A stretch of DNA of 64,000 nucleotides from Trichinella spiralis (Eukaryota > Nematoda > Enoplea > Trichinellida > Trichinellidae): positions 11,282,730 through 11,346,729 of the forward strand of contig CM012954.1 in NCBI GenBank assembly GCA_000181795.3, in the 5' to 3' direction. A program made the translations under genes and the position numbers. A model generated the notes under the pieces. The model was given only the letters and a program-made list of their open reading frames with translations, was not told the origin of the DNA and searched no databases. Below, piece after piece: positions 1-12,425 of the stretch. Each line of letters begins with the position of its first letter. Positions within the stretch are counted from its first letter, which is position 1.

Positions 1-2079
1 TTCTACACCGGGTTGTAGAAATTCATTTTAAGCACAACCTCAACCGTGAATGATAATTGCTTCTTGCTAACCAGTTCAAACGGACCAGTCAAACCATATT
101 ACAACAAAGACGAATTACAAAGTGACAACAAATTGTACAATTTTTATTTATTTTTTAATTAATACATATGCAAATAATAATAAATATTTATGATCAATTC
201 AAGTTTGAGCAATTAAGCGCTTAAAATACAAAAACCAATATATATCAAATAAATAATTTATCAAAAATTGGAGAAAAAACAATTTTATAAAAAATTAACA
301 TATAGATAAGTCAAAAAAGGAGAAGAAAACTCTAATTGTTTCAATTTGTATAAATTATACAGTAAAAATTACAAAATAATTTATTTTAAGCTGAATGAAA
401 TAAATCAATAAAATCAAAGGAGGAAAAAAAAGAACAAATCGACTTGATGATTATTGAAATTGACAAAATGATTTAAGCTGTCATATCTAATTGAAAAGAA
501 TAATCAAATGTTCTAATCATTAACATGAATTGCACATCAAACAATTTTGTCACATTAAATGAAGGATGAAAGATGGAATAGTATTTAAATTTTAATAAAG
601 CAACAACAGTGGGAAATTATGAATTTTTAATAAAAACACTTTTTTGTCAAATATTTTCCCAGCTAAATGAAACTAGCCTGTGCAGTGGAAAAGCTTGCAA
701 ACGTGAATAACCAGTTGTTACGGTGTTGCAAATAATTTTGACTTAATAATCCGCTAATAGCGTTAAACTTACCGTTCGGCAAATGTCAAATAAACGAGAA
801 CAAATAGACTGCGCAAAAATTTAATGATCCAACGAAAACAATTATTAAAGCTAAAAATGATTTCTGATTTTTGAAGAAAAAAATTTTTTTCAATTCATTT
901 AACAACTCGCATGATTACAAACAATGCTTTATTTGATTATGTTTGCATTATTTATTGTTCATCATTCAAATTATTCTAATACAATAGCAAAACTAAAATT
1001 ATCAATGTTGAACTAACTGTTCATGCCAGATGTGCAATTTTCACAAATTTCACAACCGCACATCCAAGTGAACCAAAAGCTTACGCAAAATATCATTGCT
1101 ATGTTTTTCTCGATTGAAATGCAAAATTGAAAAAAATCAAAAATTGATAAACAAAAATTCACACAAAATTAACCACAAACAAATCATAACTCTATACACG
1201 CGTGTTTGGATTTGCAAAGAACTTCACAATAAAAAAATATACACTTTTAAAATGATTGATAATAATCGAATTGAAATTAGCATCGTGGAAAATTAGCATT
1301 ATCAAATAATTAGATACAGAAATGATTATTCCGCCTTGTTTGTTCATTACGATGACCGTTTCTGATCAAACAGAACGCTCGTAATTATAACAATCACAAA
1401 ATGTTGCTCATCAGTGATATGAAAAAAGGAGACAGGGAGAGAGAAAAAGGATAAATTATTTCAACTATTACTCACCACAAATAAACAGATAAAAATGAAA
1501 TGACAAACTTATAATAAACAATTTCACCAATCAAATGCCATCATCATTACAATGAGTCATTTATAAATTGTATTATAAGGTAATGTCAATGAATTGTAAT
1601 AATAATAATGCTGTACATATAAGCATGTATGTAGAAGACAACAGAAAATGTAGGTTATGATAAATTTGGTAAAGAAAACGAGTTCACTTTTCAAAAAGCA
1701 TCATTGTCATTATTGAAAAAATAAAGTTGAGAAGAGGGACTGACTGACTGATCAATCAAACAGCTTCCAAATAAATTAGAAAAAAAAATTTTTAATATAA
1801 AAAGAAAACCTTGACATGAATATTTTAATTAAAAAGAGAAACAAAACAATTATTATCACTACTGATTGCAATTAATTCAGTTATTTAAAATTCTGCTCTT
1901 TTTTAAATTTAAATTACCACTCACCACTTTTATTGGCAACAGAAGATATTTGTATACGGGATATGTCGTCGAGGCCGGGTGAACGCTTAAAATATGCCGA
2001 AGCGTTTGTAGTCATCGAGTCATTGATTGCACAATCTCAGTTTCTGATCATTTTGCAATTGCAGCTTTTCAGAATTGAC

Positions 2080-2118
<39 letters not shown>

Positions 2119-3970
2119 CCGCATCATCGAAGAATACGAATAATATTAAAATGATATTGGTAGGTAAACAGGCAATTTTGCTGGTCACAGTATTCAACGT
2201 TGATCGGGTGTGTTTCGAAAAAGGAAAAGCTTATGAAATAAATTTAACATAAACAAACAACGAAACAGAAACAAAAATTTACATGCAAAATATTTTGAAT
2301 AGCAAAAACGACGACGCAGTTTTGAACGGTTGTCGTTTAAATTCTCCGATTGATTGTTTCTGATTGCAAGCATACAACAAAAACAGACAATGTTCAACAT
2401 TACAATTATCTGCTGCGAAAGCAAACAAATCCAACCGATTACTATTTTCCATTAAGAGATCATTACATGCAGCAAAATAAATACATAGTAACCAACCGTA
2501 CATTTGCACAATTACCAATTTATCAGTTGAATAGAAGACAAAAACAACAGCAACAAAAAACCATCATCAAATTTACAGTTGAACAATTTCAATAGAATTT
2601 TATTTATTATTATTATAAAAAGTTAATTACTGATATATGCAAATCGAAGAGAAATAAACAACACTTGAACCAAGATACGACAAAAAATAACCAGCCCAAT
2701 ACGAAAAACTATACGGATAATACGAAAGTTGGATAAACAATTGAAATCAACCGTTGTTTACACAACAACAACAACAAAGAAGTAGTCAATTAAAAGTCCA
2801 GATTGAATTTTTCAACTCACTAATAATTATGTATATTTTTTTCTCACAGTTTCAGATAGATTTTTAAATGACGTCATTGAAACAAAAATTTCTATTTACA
2901 TGAAAACTAATCCATACTGTATTTATTATTATTACTGCTTTTTGTTTTTGACAAATAAAATTTTCATACTGAAAACAACGGTAGTTGGACATTTGCATTT
3001 GAAAATTTTCAAAAACATTTTTCAAATTCACACCAACTGCGTCAAAATTCACCAGCAAAATTATCGACAAACTGTTCTGTTGTGACCAAGTGGACAGACA
3101 GTACGGAATCATTATTTGTATTATAATGAACATTGATTTTGCGAACAAATTGACATCATCAATGACGAATAAAAATACGACCATGTTCAATGAGCAATTT
3201 TCCCACCAAGGTGGCAAATTATTTGAACATTGTCAAAATTTTTACAATTTTATAATACAATAAGGTTGTGAAATTTATTGGTAAAAATTATCTGACGAAC
3301 AAAAAGAAACAACATCAAACATTTATCTTGTGATTGAACAAAAATTATCAAAATTCATTAAATTTATAAAACATGCATAAAATTATATTTTAAAAATTTT
3401 AAGAAAATCAAAATCTTTTGCAACAATAATAAAATTGGTGGTTAGATAAAAATCGGACCGATGTTGTTGGAATCATAATCGACTTGTCATAATTATATTC
3501 AATTCGATTAAATCAAAGACTTTCATCAACGGAAATGTACAAATTCGCATAATTATGACGCCCACCGACGGAAACAAGTTCTCCCATTTCACTTTTTCGC
3601 AATTTCAAAATTCAATAACAATTTCTAGGTCATTCAGTTATTTTTACCGTTTTATTAAATGACAACTGACATCTCTAAATAATAAATAATACAATTTTAT
3701 CAATTGGCAAATGATTAAAAGTAGATAAAGGGAAAATTTACTACCAACAATCACTCAATTCCAACTTATTGATCAAAAGTGCGATAACTTTTCACGTTCA
3801 TTGGAAAAAAGATATTCTTGTATAAAATAAACATTTGCTGTTTCTTTTTCCTATACGCAGTTTCGGCACTTCATTTAAGCATTTAAACTAACACTGGATT
3901 AAAAGCACTATCGTCTGAAATGTGACTAACAACTTCACATCGGCAGAAATTAAACATGCCAATCATATAA
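1..3970. other. AT-rich non-coding region
   Basis: I see no convincing coding exon on either strand in this stretch. It is very AT-rich with scattered short open frames that lack splice signals or protein-like composition. It contains a CAA microsatellite (about 2081-2120) and an exact CRE-type palindrome TGACGTCA at about 2869. It could be a long intron or 3' side of the gene to which the orphan exon at 4031-4299 belongs, or plain intergenic DNA. Confidence 0.5.
2081..2120 (+). repeat. (CAA)n microsatellite
   Basis: About thirteen CAA/ACA units in a row. In one frame it would encode poly-Gln, but the surrounding short open frame shows no other sign of being a gene. Confidence 0.85.
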
Positions 3971-4030
3971 AATATTAATCTACTTTCATTTCTTTATACA
4001 AAATTAGTGAAATAAATAAAACCATACCTC

Positions 4031-4299
4031 GAACAGAAATTATCAGTTCTTCATCATTATATATGCCAAGTACGTGCAAAACATCTTCTGAATTCAGTGG
4101 CGAATGATCATGAAATCTCAGTACAAATTCTTCGTCTTTTTCACTGTGACCAGTTCGATATGCATATGCATTGATCACGTCTCTCACTTTAAAATCACTG
4201 TCCACTTCCAACGATACGGATGATTCGTTGTAAAACAGCGACTTGATAAATACCCGCAACGGTAGTGAAGCATCAGCTCCGGCAGAATGAACCAATTCT
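4031..4299 (-). CDS. Orphan internal exon, possible ubiquitin-like domain
   Basis: An open minus-strand stretch of about 90 codons with protein-like composition, bounded by a TTAG acceptor-like sequence at about 4299 and a clean donor (CGA|GTATGG) at about 4031. It contains no Met, so it would be an internal exon. The pattern (VFIKSLFYN near the start, alternating hydrophobics, EEFVLRFHDH, ending in ELIISVR) resembles a ubiquitin-like or Ras-association fold, but I cannot name a family. No partner exons were found: downstream sequence (1-3970) and the gap up to the HAP40 gene show nothing convincing. It may be part of a long-intron gene leaving the window, or a relic fragment. Confidence 0.35.
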
Positions 4300-4304
4300 A
4301 ACAA

Positions 4305-5380
4305 TGCGCACCAGTTAATGTGAGCGAAAAGAGATTACGAAAAAAAATAATTTGCATACTGCTGTCAGACCGACAGTTCATTGGTCAGAGTGTGGAATAA
4401 CCACAAAACAGCACAACATATCCAGAATCAACAAAATGGCAGTAGCTTTTTCACTAAAATAAGCAACAGAACATCTTCAAGCGTGTTGAAAATATTTTCA
4501 AATCGAGCATACAACGCAGTCATTACAAACGGCCCGTTAGCATTTAAGAACGATAAAACTATTCTTTCGCAAGATACGCCTTATTTAGTCAATGGCGAAA
4601 ACTTTCAACCAAATATAACGGCAAGAACTGCCGGCAAGTGCAACTTAATTTATGAGAAAAGACATGAATGAAACAACATCATCCACAACTAAACAATAAA
4701 GCTTAAATATACAAATGCGCATCATGAAAGTCAAACAAAAAATCTGTTTTTTAATGTAAAAAATTAAAGCCAAAAACAAAGAAAAAACAAAAAAAATGAA
4801 TCGTTAATAAAGTGGAAAATTATTTACGTAAAATGACTTTTCATAATTGCAAAATACACTAATTATAGCAAAATCAAAATGTCACATTTTTTCAAAGCAC
4901 AAACAATGATCAATTCAAACATGTTTTTTTTGTTATTATTACAGTTACTGATTGTCAAGACTATCGAAATGGAAATCAGTTTCAAAATTTGAAAAAAAAT
5001 TATGTTGCAAAAATAAATAATCAAGTTTCACTTTAAAAATGCTTCAGTTGTATAAAGTGAACATTAGTTTACAATTTTCATCAAACATTCTTTAGACAAT
5101 GGTAATTTACCAAATTTATATTACTGTAGAATTTATAACTTAAATAACTTGAATTGCATTAATTGTTTTTTTTATTTTATAAAAGTACATTATGATTAAA
5201 ATAATATATAAAATGTGATATATTTAGCAAGTAATAAAGGGAACATTACATGCAATTCAAAATTTTCTATAGTATTGGTGCTTTTCATTAACGTTTTAGG
5301 ACTATTTTTTTCATTTCCTGTTTTCGTATTTTCTTAAAGAAAAGTACAAATAAGCATTCTACTGAAATTAATATTTATTT
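4305..5380. other. Non-coding gap, probable 3' end of HAP40 transcript at right edge
   Basis: No supported exon. An AATAAA-type polyadenylation signal in minus orientation lies near 5371-5378, about 30 bases past the HAP40 stop codon, and marks the likely end of that transcript. Confidence 0.45.
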
Positions 5381-5405
5381 AAACGATAAAAATTACAAAA
5401 AAAAT

Positions 5406-6423
5406 TCAGCTTATCGAATCAATCAACTGCAATCCAAAATCGACCAAATAAACACTGACATTATGGTGGTGGATGGCAGTCAAGGCGATGTCCGCAGCAC
5501 TGGGATCGTTGTTATTGATCGCCAAGACGAAGGACTTCAAATGAAGATAAATTTCCACGCTGATAATGTAAGAATCGTTGGGCAAAAGTGAACCTTGGCA
5601 TGACGACAAAAGTGCCTCGTCCGTTTCATCTGAATAACGTTGCAAAACCCGCTTTTCGAAATCGTTCATTTCACTTTTGATCGGCTTCAACGCTAATAAA
5701 AGCATGACAGTAATAATTTCCAGCTCATTCAAATGCAGTTTCCTGAAACCGCTGTTCGGCCACGATTCGACGATTTGCCTGTAAAAGTTTGAAGTTTGTC
5801 TTGCATCGGCCAAAAATCCAACCGACGTCTCCACGCACAGTTTCCAACGTAGGGCGTGTCCAACAGCGTGCGGATGAGTGTCCAGAAGATGTATCGCTTT
5901 TTCGAAATTCTGTATCGCATCTTCGGGATGTTGCATACAGGCTAGCTCTTTGCCAAGTTCGATTAATAACGAAGCGGCTAACAGCTTCTGTCCTTGGGAC
6001 AAATGCAATCTGAAATCCACAATGACAATTTGTCATGGTTTACCTTTACTGCACCATTGCCTACCGGATTGCTTCATTGTAGCAATGCATTGCCATGTAA
6101 AGGCATTCCATGGAAAGTCGATTTTCAACAGATTCTTTCTCCTTCTCCGCACGTATGTACAGTCGACCAGCTGTTCTATATTCGACTGCCTCTTGGTCAA
6201 TATTGCCCAGTTGATTTTTACACTTTGCCATGTTCATCCTGCACAAAGCTGAGTATTCGGTACAATTTTCGTCCAACAACCGACTCGCCAACGCGTCGTA
6301 ATCTTTGACTACTTCGGCCAAATTTGGGGAACGGAATGCCCGTTTACGAAGTTTCCCCTTTATGGATACAAATGTCTGCCATGGGTCCACGTACAGTTCT
6401 GTTCCGAATTCATCCAAAGTCAT
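5406..6423 (-). CDS. F8A: HAP40 / F8A (huntingtin-associated 40-kDa protein) orthologue
   Basis: Two exons, 6423-6065 and 6009-5406, joined through a 55-bp GT...AG intron, give 320 aa in frame (human HAP40 is about 370). The family forms an alpha-helical, TPR-like solenoid that binds huntingtin and has been linked to Rab5 endosome traffic. Seen here: an N-terminal KLRKRAFRSPNLAEV block matching the vertebrate LKKRFLRKPNVAEA, then helical repeats with IRLHLSQGQKLLAASLLIE spanning the splice junction, and a C-terminal LQRYSDET segment like the human LEKYSWEA. The human proline-rich insert is absent. The start is the ATG at 6423. A TTTTCAG acceptor lies about 30 bases before it, 134 bp after the MED22 stop, so the gene is probably a downstream cistron. 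Identification is by remembered family similarity; the overall colinearity is good. Confidence 0.8.
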
Positions 6424-6447
6424 TTCTATTCTTAAACATTCAATTTC

Positions 6448-6462
6448 AACTACTGAAAACAA
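6448..6462 (-). promoter_or_regulatory. Candidate trans-splice acceptor before HAP40
   Basis: TTGTTTTCAG about 30 bases before the HAP40 ATG, within the 134-bp gap after MED22. Confidence 0.5.
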
Positions 6463-6556
6463 TTATATTAAACTGAAAAAACAGAAAAATACAAATAACT
6501 GTGGATTAATACCTACATGCGGTCAATTGAAAATTTTAATGCAACATAAATGTCAT

Positions 6557-7210
6557 TTATTTATTTTCATTAATGCTACAATCTAATACAGATACGCTGT
6601 TTTTCAACGCAGTGTTGTAATATTCTTGTTCAGCTTCTTGAAGGTAAAATGTCATTTCTTCTTTGACGGCGATCAATTTATCACGAAATTCCCTTTGAGT
6701 TATTTGGCTATGGACGGCAGCGGTAGTAATGGATTCGTTGATGTAAGCGAAATCGTTTAAAATAAGAAACTGTTTCAAATCGGTGACCATTTTTATCAAC
6801 GCTTCAGCAGCGTGAGTCTGCAAAAATTGGAAAGTTTCATAATTCAGCAGAATGCATTTAAACAAAAAAAAAACAAATTTATACCATGTTAGCTGCACGG
6901 ATTTGCATTTCAAAAAGCTCATGCTCATATTCAGTAAGACGACTTACTTGACCTTCTTCCCCTACCTGAAAAACAATATTTCAAAAAATTAAATTCAAAA
7001 TTATTTCAGAAAAGTTAAAAATTTAAATTTAGAAGCTAAAAACAAATATATACATAAATAAATGAATGAAAAAGGAAAACATACCTTTGCCATTCGAATG
7101 ATTTCAGTGAAGTTTTCACGGATAGATTTCACGCTACGCTGTAAAAGAACCTGATATTCTTTCAAAAGCATAGCTTTACGCGCATTAATGTTCTTTCGTC
7201 CTTCATCCAT
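6557..7210 (-). CDS. MED22: Mediator complex subunit 22
   Basis: Three exons (7210-7085, 6965-6885, about 6817-6557) encode about 155 aa. MED22 is a head-module subunit of the Mediator coactivator that bridges transcription factors and RNA polymerase II. Motifs matching the family: SIRENFTEIIRMAK in exon 1, QVSRLTEYEHELFEMQIRAA in exon 2, and VTDLKQFLILNDFAYINE in exon 3, followed by a heptad-rich helical tail (residues 100-140). Vertebrate MED22 is about 200 aa with an optional tail, so the length is normal for an invertebrate core form. A TTTTTAG acceptor-like site lies about 21 bases before the ATG. The gene sits between LIPT1 (558 bp upstream) and HAP40 (134 bp downstream) on the same strand. 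Confidence 0.88.
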
Positions 7211-7767
7211 TCTTTATTTCTTATCAGTCGCCTAAAAAGGATAAATAAACATACAATTTTTTTAGTACTAAGCCACAATATTAATATTTATTCATAATAT
7301 GTTTAAAGAAAATTATTTCGCAGAATGCATGATTAGCATAATGCACACTATCAAACTGACAAAATTGTTTCTTAAAGGAAAACTTGTTCAAAAAAGGTAT
7401 TACCATCATATCTGTACAAATTTAAACAACTTTAATGTTTATTATTAAAAAATCGTTTCCATAAATACTAAAAAACTGCAATAAATCATACAATAAAATT
7501 GAAACCATATTACAGTATTGTCATACTGTAACTTGGAAAGTTTGAATAATGCGTCTAAAGCAAATTAATTGTACGTCGCTTTCAATTTTGCCATTTTACC
7601 TTCAGTTCAATAAGAAAAAAATGGTTTTTATATTAACAAATATTTATATGATTCTCATTTTTTAACTTACGTTGTTTGCTTGTACAAGCAGGCAGGCACC
7701 GTTTGGTCAGTTGATTTTAATTGGCATTCAGTTTAAGGAAAACAAAAGATCGTTTCTCACATATTTT

Positions 7768-8966
7768 CTACAATGAATGAATTGCAGAAACGATTATTTG
7801 TTCAAGTGCGTCCGTGTCAAACGGTATTCCTGTAAACAATGCGGCTTCGCTGAAAGCATCAGAAACTTGGTTTTTCTTAATCAATTCGATTCGCTCTATT
7901 AGTCCATGGACAACAGTGACTCGTAATCGACATTCAAATTGACTTCTTGGCCGAAGCACACGGTCGAGAACAAATTTCGGTGACTGACCAAATCGCCAAT
8001 TCCAGCTTTTCAATTGTTCAACATTATCAGATATATTCACAAAATGACCATCATCGACGTGTAAAACATTTTCCACTTGACACGACTGAACAAAAAATTT
8101 TTTTAATCATTTTCATACGTCTTCATTTTATTAAAATCATACTTCATAATTTCTGGCAAAATCTTCAACGACTGCTTCTACAAGTTGGTCATAATCCAAT
8201 TCGGGTTGAAATTGCCGGAGAGATATGACCGAAGAACGTCGACTCTCTGTAGCATTTGTCAAAACTCCGCGCTAAAAAAATAAACATAACTCTTTATTTG
8301 TCTCAAAATAAGAATAATAAATATAATACGATATTGGAATTCAAAGCAAGAGAAAGTCGTTTCAAGTTTACATCCAGCATGACAGTCAAATGATGATAAG
8401 CTGCATTTGAAGTCAATTTTGCAGCCGTACCAGATATCTGAAATCAACTTGTCAGTATTTAAACAATTGTTGTATGAAATAATCTGTCACAAATTCACTT
8501 TATGCCCGCAAAGAAGCAAATCGTGTTTGTCATTGATAGCAAGTTGCAGGCCGGTGATCCGTTCGACAGTTTGACGTACGAGAGACAAATTCTTCAGTCG
8601 ATTGTAACGCTTGTTTGTTGTCAAAAATGATACATTCATATTTTGCATATCATGATATACTGTCCCTCCGCCGCTATGGCGCCGGGCTAGATCAACACCT
8701 GCTTCTTTTACCCATTCCAAGTTGACTTCTAACCAAGGATTTTGATGACGACCAATCACTACTGCCGGACGGTTTCGCCAAATCAACAAGCCGTCTCTGT
8801 TACTGAAATCACCGTTCAAAAGGAGCCAATGCTCGAAAGCAAGATTCTCGAATATGCAAGTACTTTTCGAAAGCCATACTACAGCTTTGCGCATATTATA
8901 CCTAATGTTTTTTTTCTTCAAAAAATGCAATCTCGCAATAAAATTTTCACAATATGCAATTTGCAT
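7768..8966 (-). CDS. LIPT1: Lipoyl amidotransferase LIPT1 (LplA family), mitochondrial
   Basis: Four exons (8966-8499, 8437-8330, 8271-8143, 8085-7768) keep frame for 340 aa; human LIPT1 is 373 aa. The enzyme moves lipoyl groups onto E2 subunits of the 2-oxoacid dehydrogenases in mitochondria. Diagnostic motifs: VVIGRHQNPWLE, ARRHSGGGTVYHD (the RRxSGGG lipoyl-adenylate loop), ISGTAAK with the conserved Lys, AYHH, and the C-terminal LKSWNWRFGQSPKF block of the accessory domain. Two in-frame starts are possible: 8966 gives a longer basic N-terminus that could be a targeting peptide, while 8894 is preceded by an acceptor-like ATTAG about 7 bases upstream. The stop of SNRNP40 is only 91 bp upstream, suggesting co-transcription. 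Confidence 0.9.
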
Positions 8967-9056
8967 TCATAAAAAAGAAAAGCACAACAAATGATGAAAA
9001 AGTTTCACTGTATCAAAATTTTTTATTCTATTTAAAACAAATATCATATTAAAATA

Positions 9057-10607
9057 TTAAATTTGCAATTCTCCCAGAAATATCTTTTTGTCACTTCCTG
9101 CGGACAAAACTATAAGAAACAAGCAAGTTTAGTAAAAAAATCACTGCTAATTATTTTCGAAACTTACCTATTGGTTCACATGGATGAAAAGCAGTAACAT
9201 TTACTGAACCAAAATGTCCTGGGAGTTTATATTGAACGCGGCGTGAATTCAGATCCCAAATATATACAAAACGATCCGCTGATCCGGACGATGCTTTCAT
9301 TCCATCAGGTGACCAAGCGCAACGAAGCAAATTCTACAACAATTCTCACCATATTTCTATTCTTTCTTTCTGTTGGGATAATTTTTCACGTTACCTTTTC
9401 AAAATTATGCTGAGCGCCCTGCAAAACAGCAACGCAACGATTTACTGGCGCAAATGGTCGTATATCCCAAATTCGAACTGAAAACGAACCAAATATAAAT
9501 CTTGACCATGTTAAATAAAATAAACAATTCACCTGTGCAGTCCATTGCATTTGACAATACGTGAGAACCATCAGGACTCAAGCTGAGTCCAGTGACGGTA
9601 TCACCATGGCCACGGAGTGTAAACATTGGTGACTCTTTGCGGATATCCCAAATCTGAATGCATTTTTTACAAGTATTCGCATTAAAATATTATGAAATAT
9701 AAAATTACAGTATGAATTGCTAAATAAACTTGCATTTCCAAATACGGTGCTTATTTTTTAACTGTCTTCCCCTTAACAAATAAGAAAATAAAAAAGTGAT
9801 ACATCTTTGGAAAAAAAATTCTAGAATATTCATTATGAATAATTATCTACCTTGAGATCATTTTCAATGCCACCAGAAACAATTTGTTCCGCAGTGTCAT
9901 TGAAAGTTACTGCTGTGACTTGATATACATTTTCAAACGAATAAATGCACTTTTTCTGGCGTCTATCCCAAACTTTAATCGTGCCATCATCACTGCCTGA
10001 GCAGACAAGCTGCGGACCACGTCTGGCTGGATGGCATGAATTGACAAATGAAGTGTGACCTTTGAAATTTCGAATGCAGACACCAGTCTCCATATCCCAA
10101 AGGCGCACTGTTTTGTCAGTTGAACAAGTGAACAGCACACTATGAAAATAATATCACAGAAATAAATTTCGTGTTATACAATTTCTAAATGAATATTATT
10201 ACTCATTGTCTGCAGAAAAGTGGAGTTCCATAATGGCGCCATTGTGTCCACTGAGTAATGCAAAATTTTCACATTCTCCGTACACATTCCAAAGAACTGA
10301 ATACAAACTCAGATCATTTTCAAGTATAATTCGCAACCCTTATTACATACAGATTTTTTGATCGAAACCGCCGGATGCCAACATCGTACCATCGTAGCTA
10401 AATGCTGCAGCATAAATCTCTCCTTCATGACCTATTAGTGACATGATGGGAGCCATCAAATGAGAAGATCGTTTCTGTTCCTGAAACAATGACCATATAA
10501 GAAATGTAAATCAAAATAAAAAAAAATAAAACCTCAGACTGACGAACAACTTCATGCGGTTTCGATGGACGAGCGATTGCCACAGCATTTCCTGGATGAT
10601 TCATCAT
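9057..10607 (-). CDS. SNRNP40: U5 snRNP 40-kDa protein (WD-repeat, PRP8-binding)
   Basis: Eight exons (10607-10533, 10480-10351, 10296-10203, 10139-9851, 9653-9533, 9477-9395, one near 9333-9168, and 9110-9057) encode a seven-bladed WD40 protein. SNRNP40 is a U5 small nuclear ribonucleoprotein component that contacts PRP8 in the spliceosome. Family signatures: LIGHEGEIYAAAFSYDG, KGHTSFVNSCHPARRGPQLV, GSDDGTIKVWD, TAVTFNDTAEQIVSGGIEND, LSNAMD, RIWDIRPFAPVNRCV, and the terminal SDKKIFLGELQI. The N-terminus is shorter than in human (25 codons in exon 1). A TTTTCAG acceptor lies 4 bases before the ATG. It lies 127 bp after NOSIP. Confidence 0.93.
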
Positions 10608-10621
10608 AGTGCTGAAAATCT
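10608..10621 (-). promoter_or_regulatory. Candidate trans-splice acceptor before SNRNP40
   Basis: GATTTTCAG followed by CACT and then the ATG. A classic 3' splice acceptor 4 bases from the start, in a 127-bp gap after NOSIP, with no room for a promoter plus exon. Confidence 0.55.
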
Positions 10622-10734
10622 AACTTTATGTTACATTCATCAGATTATTTTCACTTTGAAATACATTAAGATGACAGTAACGCAACTGTAAACATACAAA
10701 AAAAATGATACAAATACAGATATTTTAATAATTA

Positions 10735-11958
10735 TTATTGTAATTCCATAACAGGTCGAGAAAGCTTTGCATTCAATTTTTCATTTGTTGCAGCAAATCC
10801 AGTGCCACCACGCTGAAGTAAAATAATATCTTTATCCGTCAGCTTTCTACCATTAAATGGATCAATCATGTCTTTTTTAACAACTTTTTCCAAAGCCGAC
10901 ACTGTGATTACATTTCCTCTAAAAGCAGCAGAATTAGATAACACGTATAATTTAAAACAGTAAATAAAAAGGGAAAATACGAAGTTTTCAAAACAGCACA
11001 GGGAACAGAATTTGTCAGAATGTCACCAGTGAGAGCGCACACGTAAACATCCTTACACATGAAATGACAAATTTAATCAAACGAACTAACAATTTAAATT
11101 TCTTAGATTAAAAAACTGCATCTACTGAAATATCTGATGCACATCTTTCTTGAATTACCTTCTTTGTAAAAACTTCAGATTCTTTAATACCATTGGCCAC
11201 GGTAAATTTGATGTGCGTCAAATTTTTCATCTTTAACTCCTTACCAGTAACTGGACATAGTACTTTCGTATCTGGTTTTTCAACAGCACTTTCCTTTGCC
11301 ATTTCAGACCCAGGAACCCAAAAGCTTCGAGATTTTTGATTTCCTAATCCCGTCGATGTTGTTGCTAAACTGCTGTCATCTTCAACATTCATCCGACGAG
11401 CAGGTGTAGCTTCTGATGCTACAAATTTTCGCACTTGCTTATTATACTCTGCATTCTGCATTTCAACTTCCTCTTGCTAAACGAAGAATATATTTAGAAA
11501 TTACAAATTACAACATAAATGAATAATACAAAAAGTTCAAAAAAACTAATATTCTTCTCACGTATAATTTATTATCGTTTATGTTAATTATATAAAAATA
11601 ATAAAAATCAACTGACCTGTTTTTTTTCCAAATAATTAGCATATAATTTACTTTTTCGAGCAATTTCCTTTTTCTGATGCAAGATGTACTTCAGAATAGC
11701 TTCGTATTCAAACAAATATCCATCCTGACTAAAAGAAAGACTACAATTGCATTTATTCGAACTATATCTTTAAACGACAAACTTTACGACTGGGTCTTTG
11801 CAGCGTTGCAAAGTTAAGGAACAGCAGTCGAAGTCTTTTAAAGCAGCCTTTTCCAAGCGTTCTTCGAGTGTGCCATAACCAGAAGCTTTCTGATCTTTTT
11901 TTCGTTCATGATAGGAATAAACTGTTGAAGCAGTAGCATTTTTCTGATGCCGTGTCAT
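10735..11958 (-). CDS. NOSIP: NOSIP-type U-box E3 ubiquitin ligase
   Basis: Five exons from the ATG at 11958 to the stop at 10735 (the second about 11729-11616, the third 11476-about 11116, the fourth around 11060-10972, the last from about 10921). NOSIP is a nuclear/cytoplasmic protein with a split U-box, first known for binding nitric oxide synthase and also found with spliceosomes. Signature blocks: MTRHQKNATAS, YHERKKDQKASGYGT, KDFDCCSLTLQRCKDPV, DGYLFEYEAILKYILHQKKE, SFWVPG, YVCALTGDILTNSVPCAVLK, KKDMIDPFNGRKLTDKDII, LQRGGTGFA, and the C-terminal SRPVM. Unlike the genes downstream of it in the cluster, no acceptor-like site precedes its ATG, so it is a good candidate for the first, promoter-proximal cistron. 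It is divergent from GFM1 (468 bp between starts). Confidence 0.93.
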
Positions 11959-12425
11959 TTTATTCAGTAAAATGAATATTCACACCATGAGAATGCAATA
12001 CCAACAATTCAGAAAAAATTTTTTAAATCAAAAAACTGCAGTAAACTGTAGACTACAGGACATACAGTATCCTATGATGTACTTTACCTAATTTTCAAAA
12101 TCACAATAGTGGAACAATTTAAAAAAATATTAATTATGAATTTTTATTTGTAATTTGGTTTAAATTATACATATTTTTGCTTAAAAAATTTTATTATATA
12201 AAATTGGTATCTACTCTCTATTTCAGATAAAAATAATTTAGTTGGTTTGAATTGAAATATGCGTGAATAACATAAATAATATGGTAGATATAATATTAGT
12301 ATTATTCATGCAACAATTATAATTTGTTTTTTATTAACTAAATTTCACAGACTTTATTATTTTTTACAGAAAGTACAGTAAATACGTTTTAAATTTAAAA
12401 AAAGGACACTGTCATTGTTCTCGAA
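11959..12425. promoter_or_regulatory. Shared NOSIP/GFM1 divergent promoter region
   Basis: A 467-bp AT-rich interval between two divergent ATGs, one beginning the minus-strand NOSIP cluster and one GFM1. No acceptor-like site lies just before either start, in contrast to most other genes here, so transcription most likely begins within this interval in both directions. I see no clear core promoter motif. Confidence 0.5.

Noticed and set aside
1933-2154. Poly-Gln protein
   Set aside because: Only a CAA microsatellite in a short frame with a non-ATG start and no homologous flanks.
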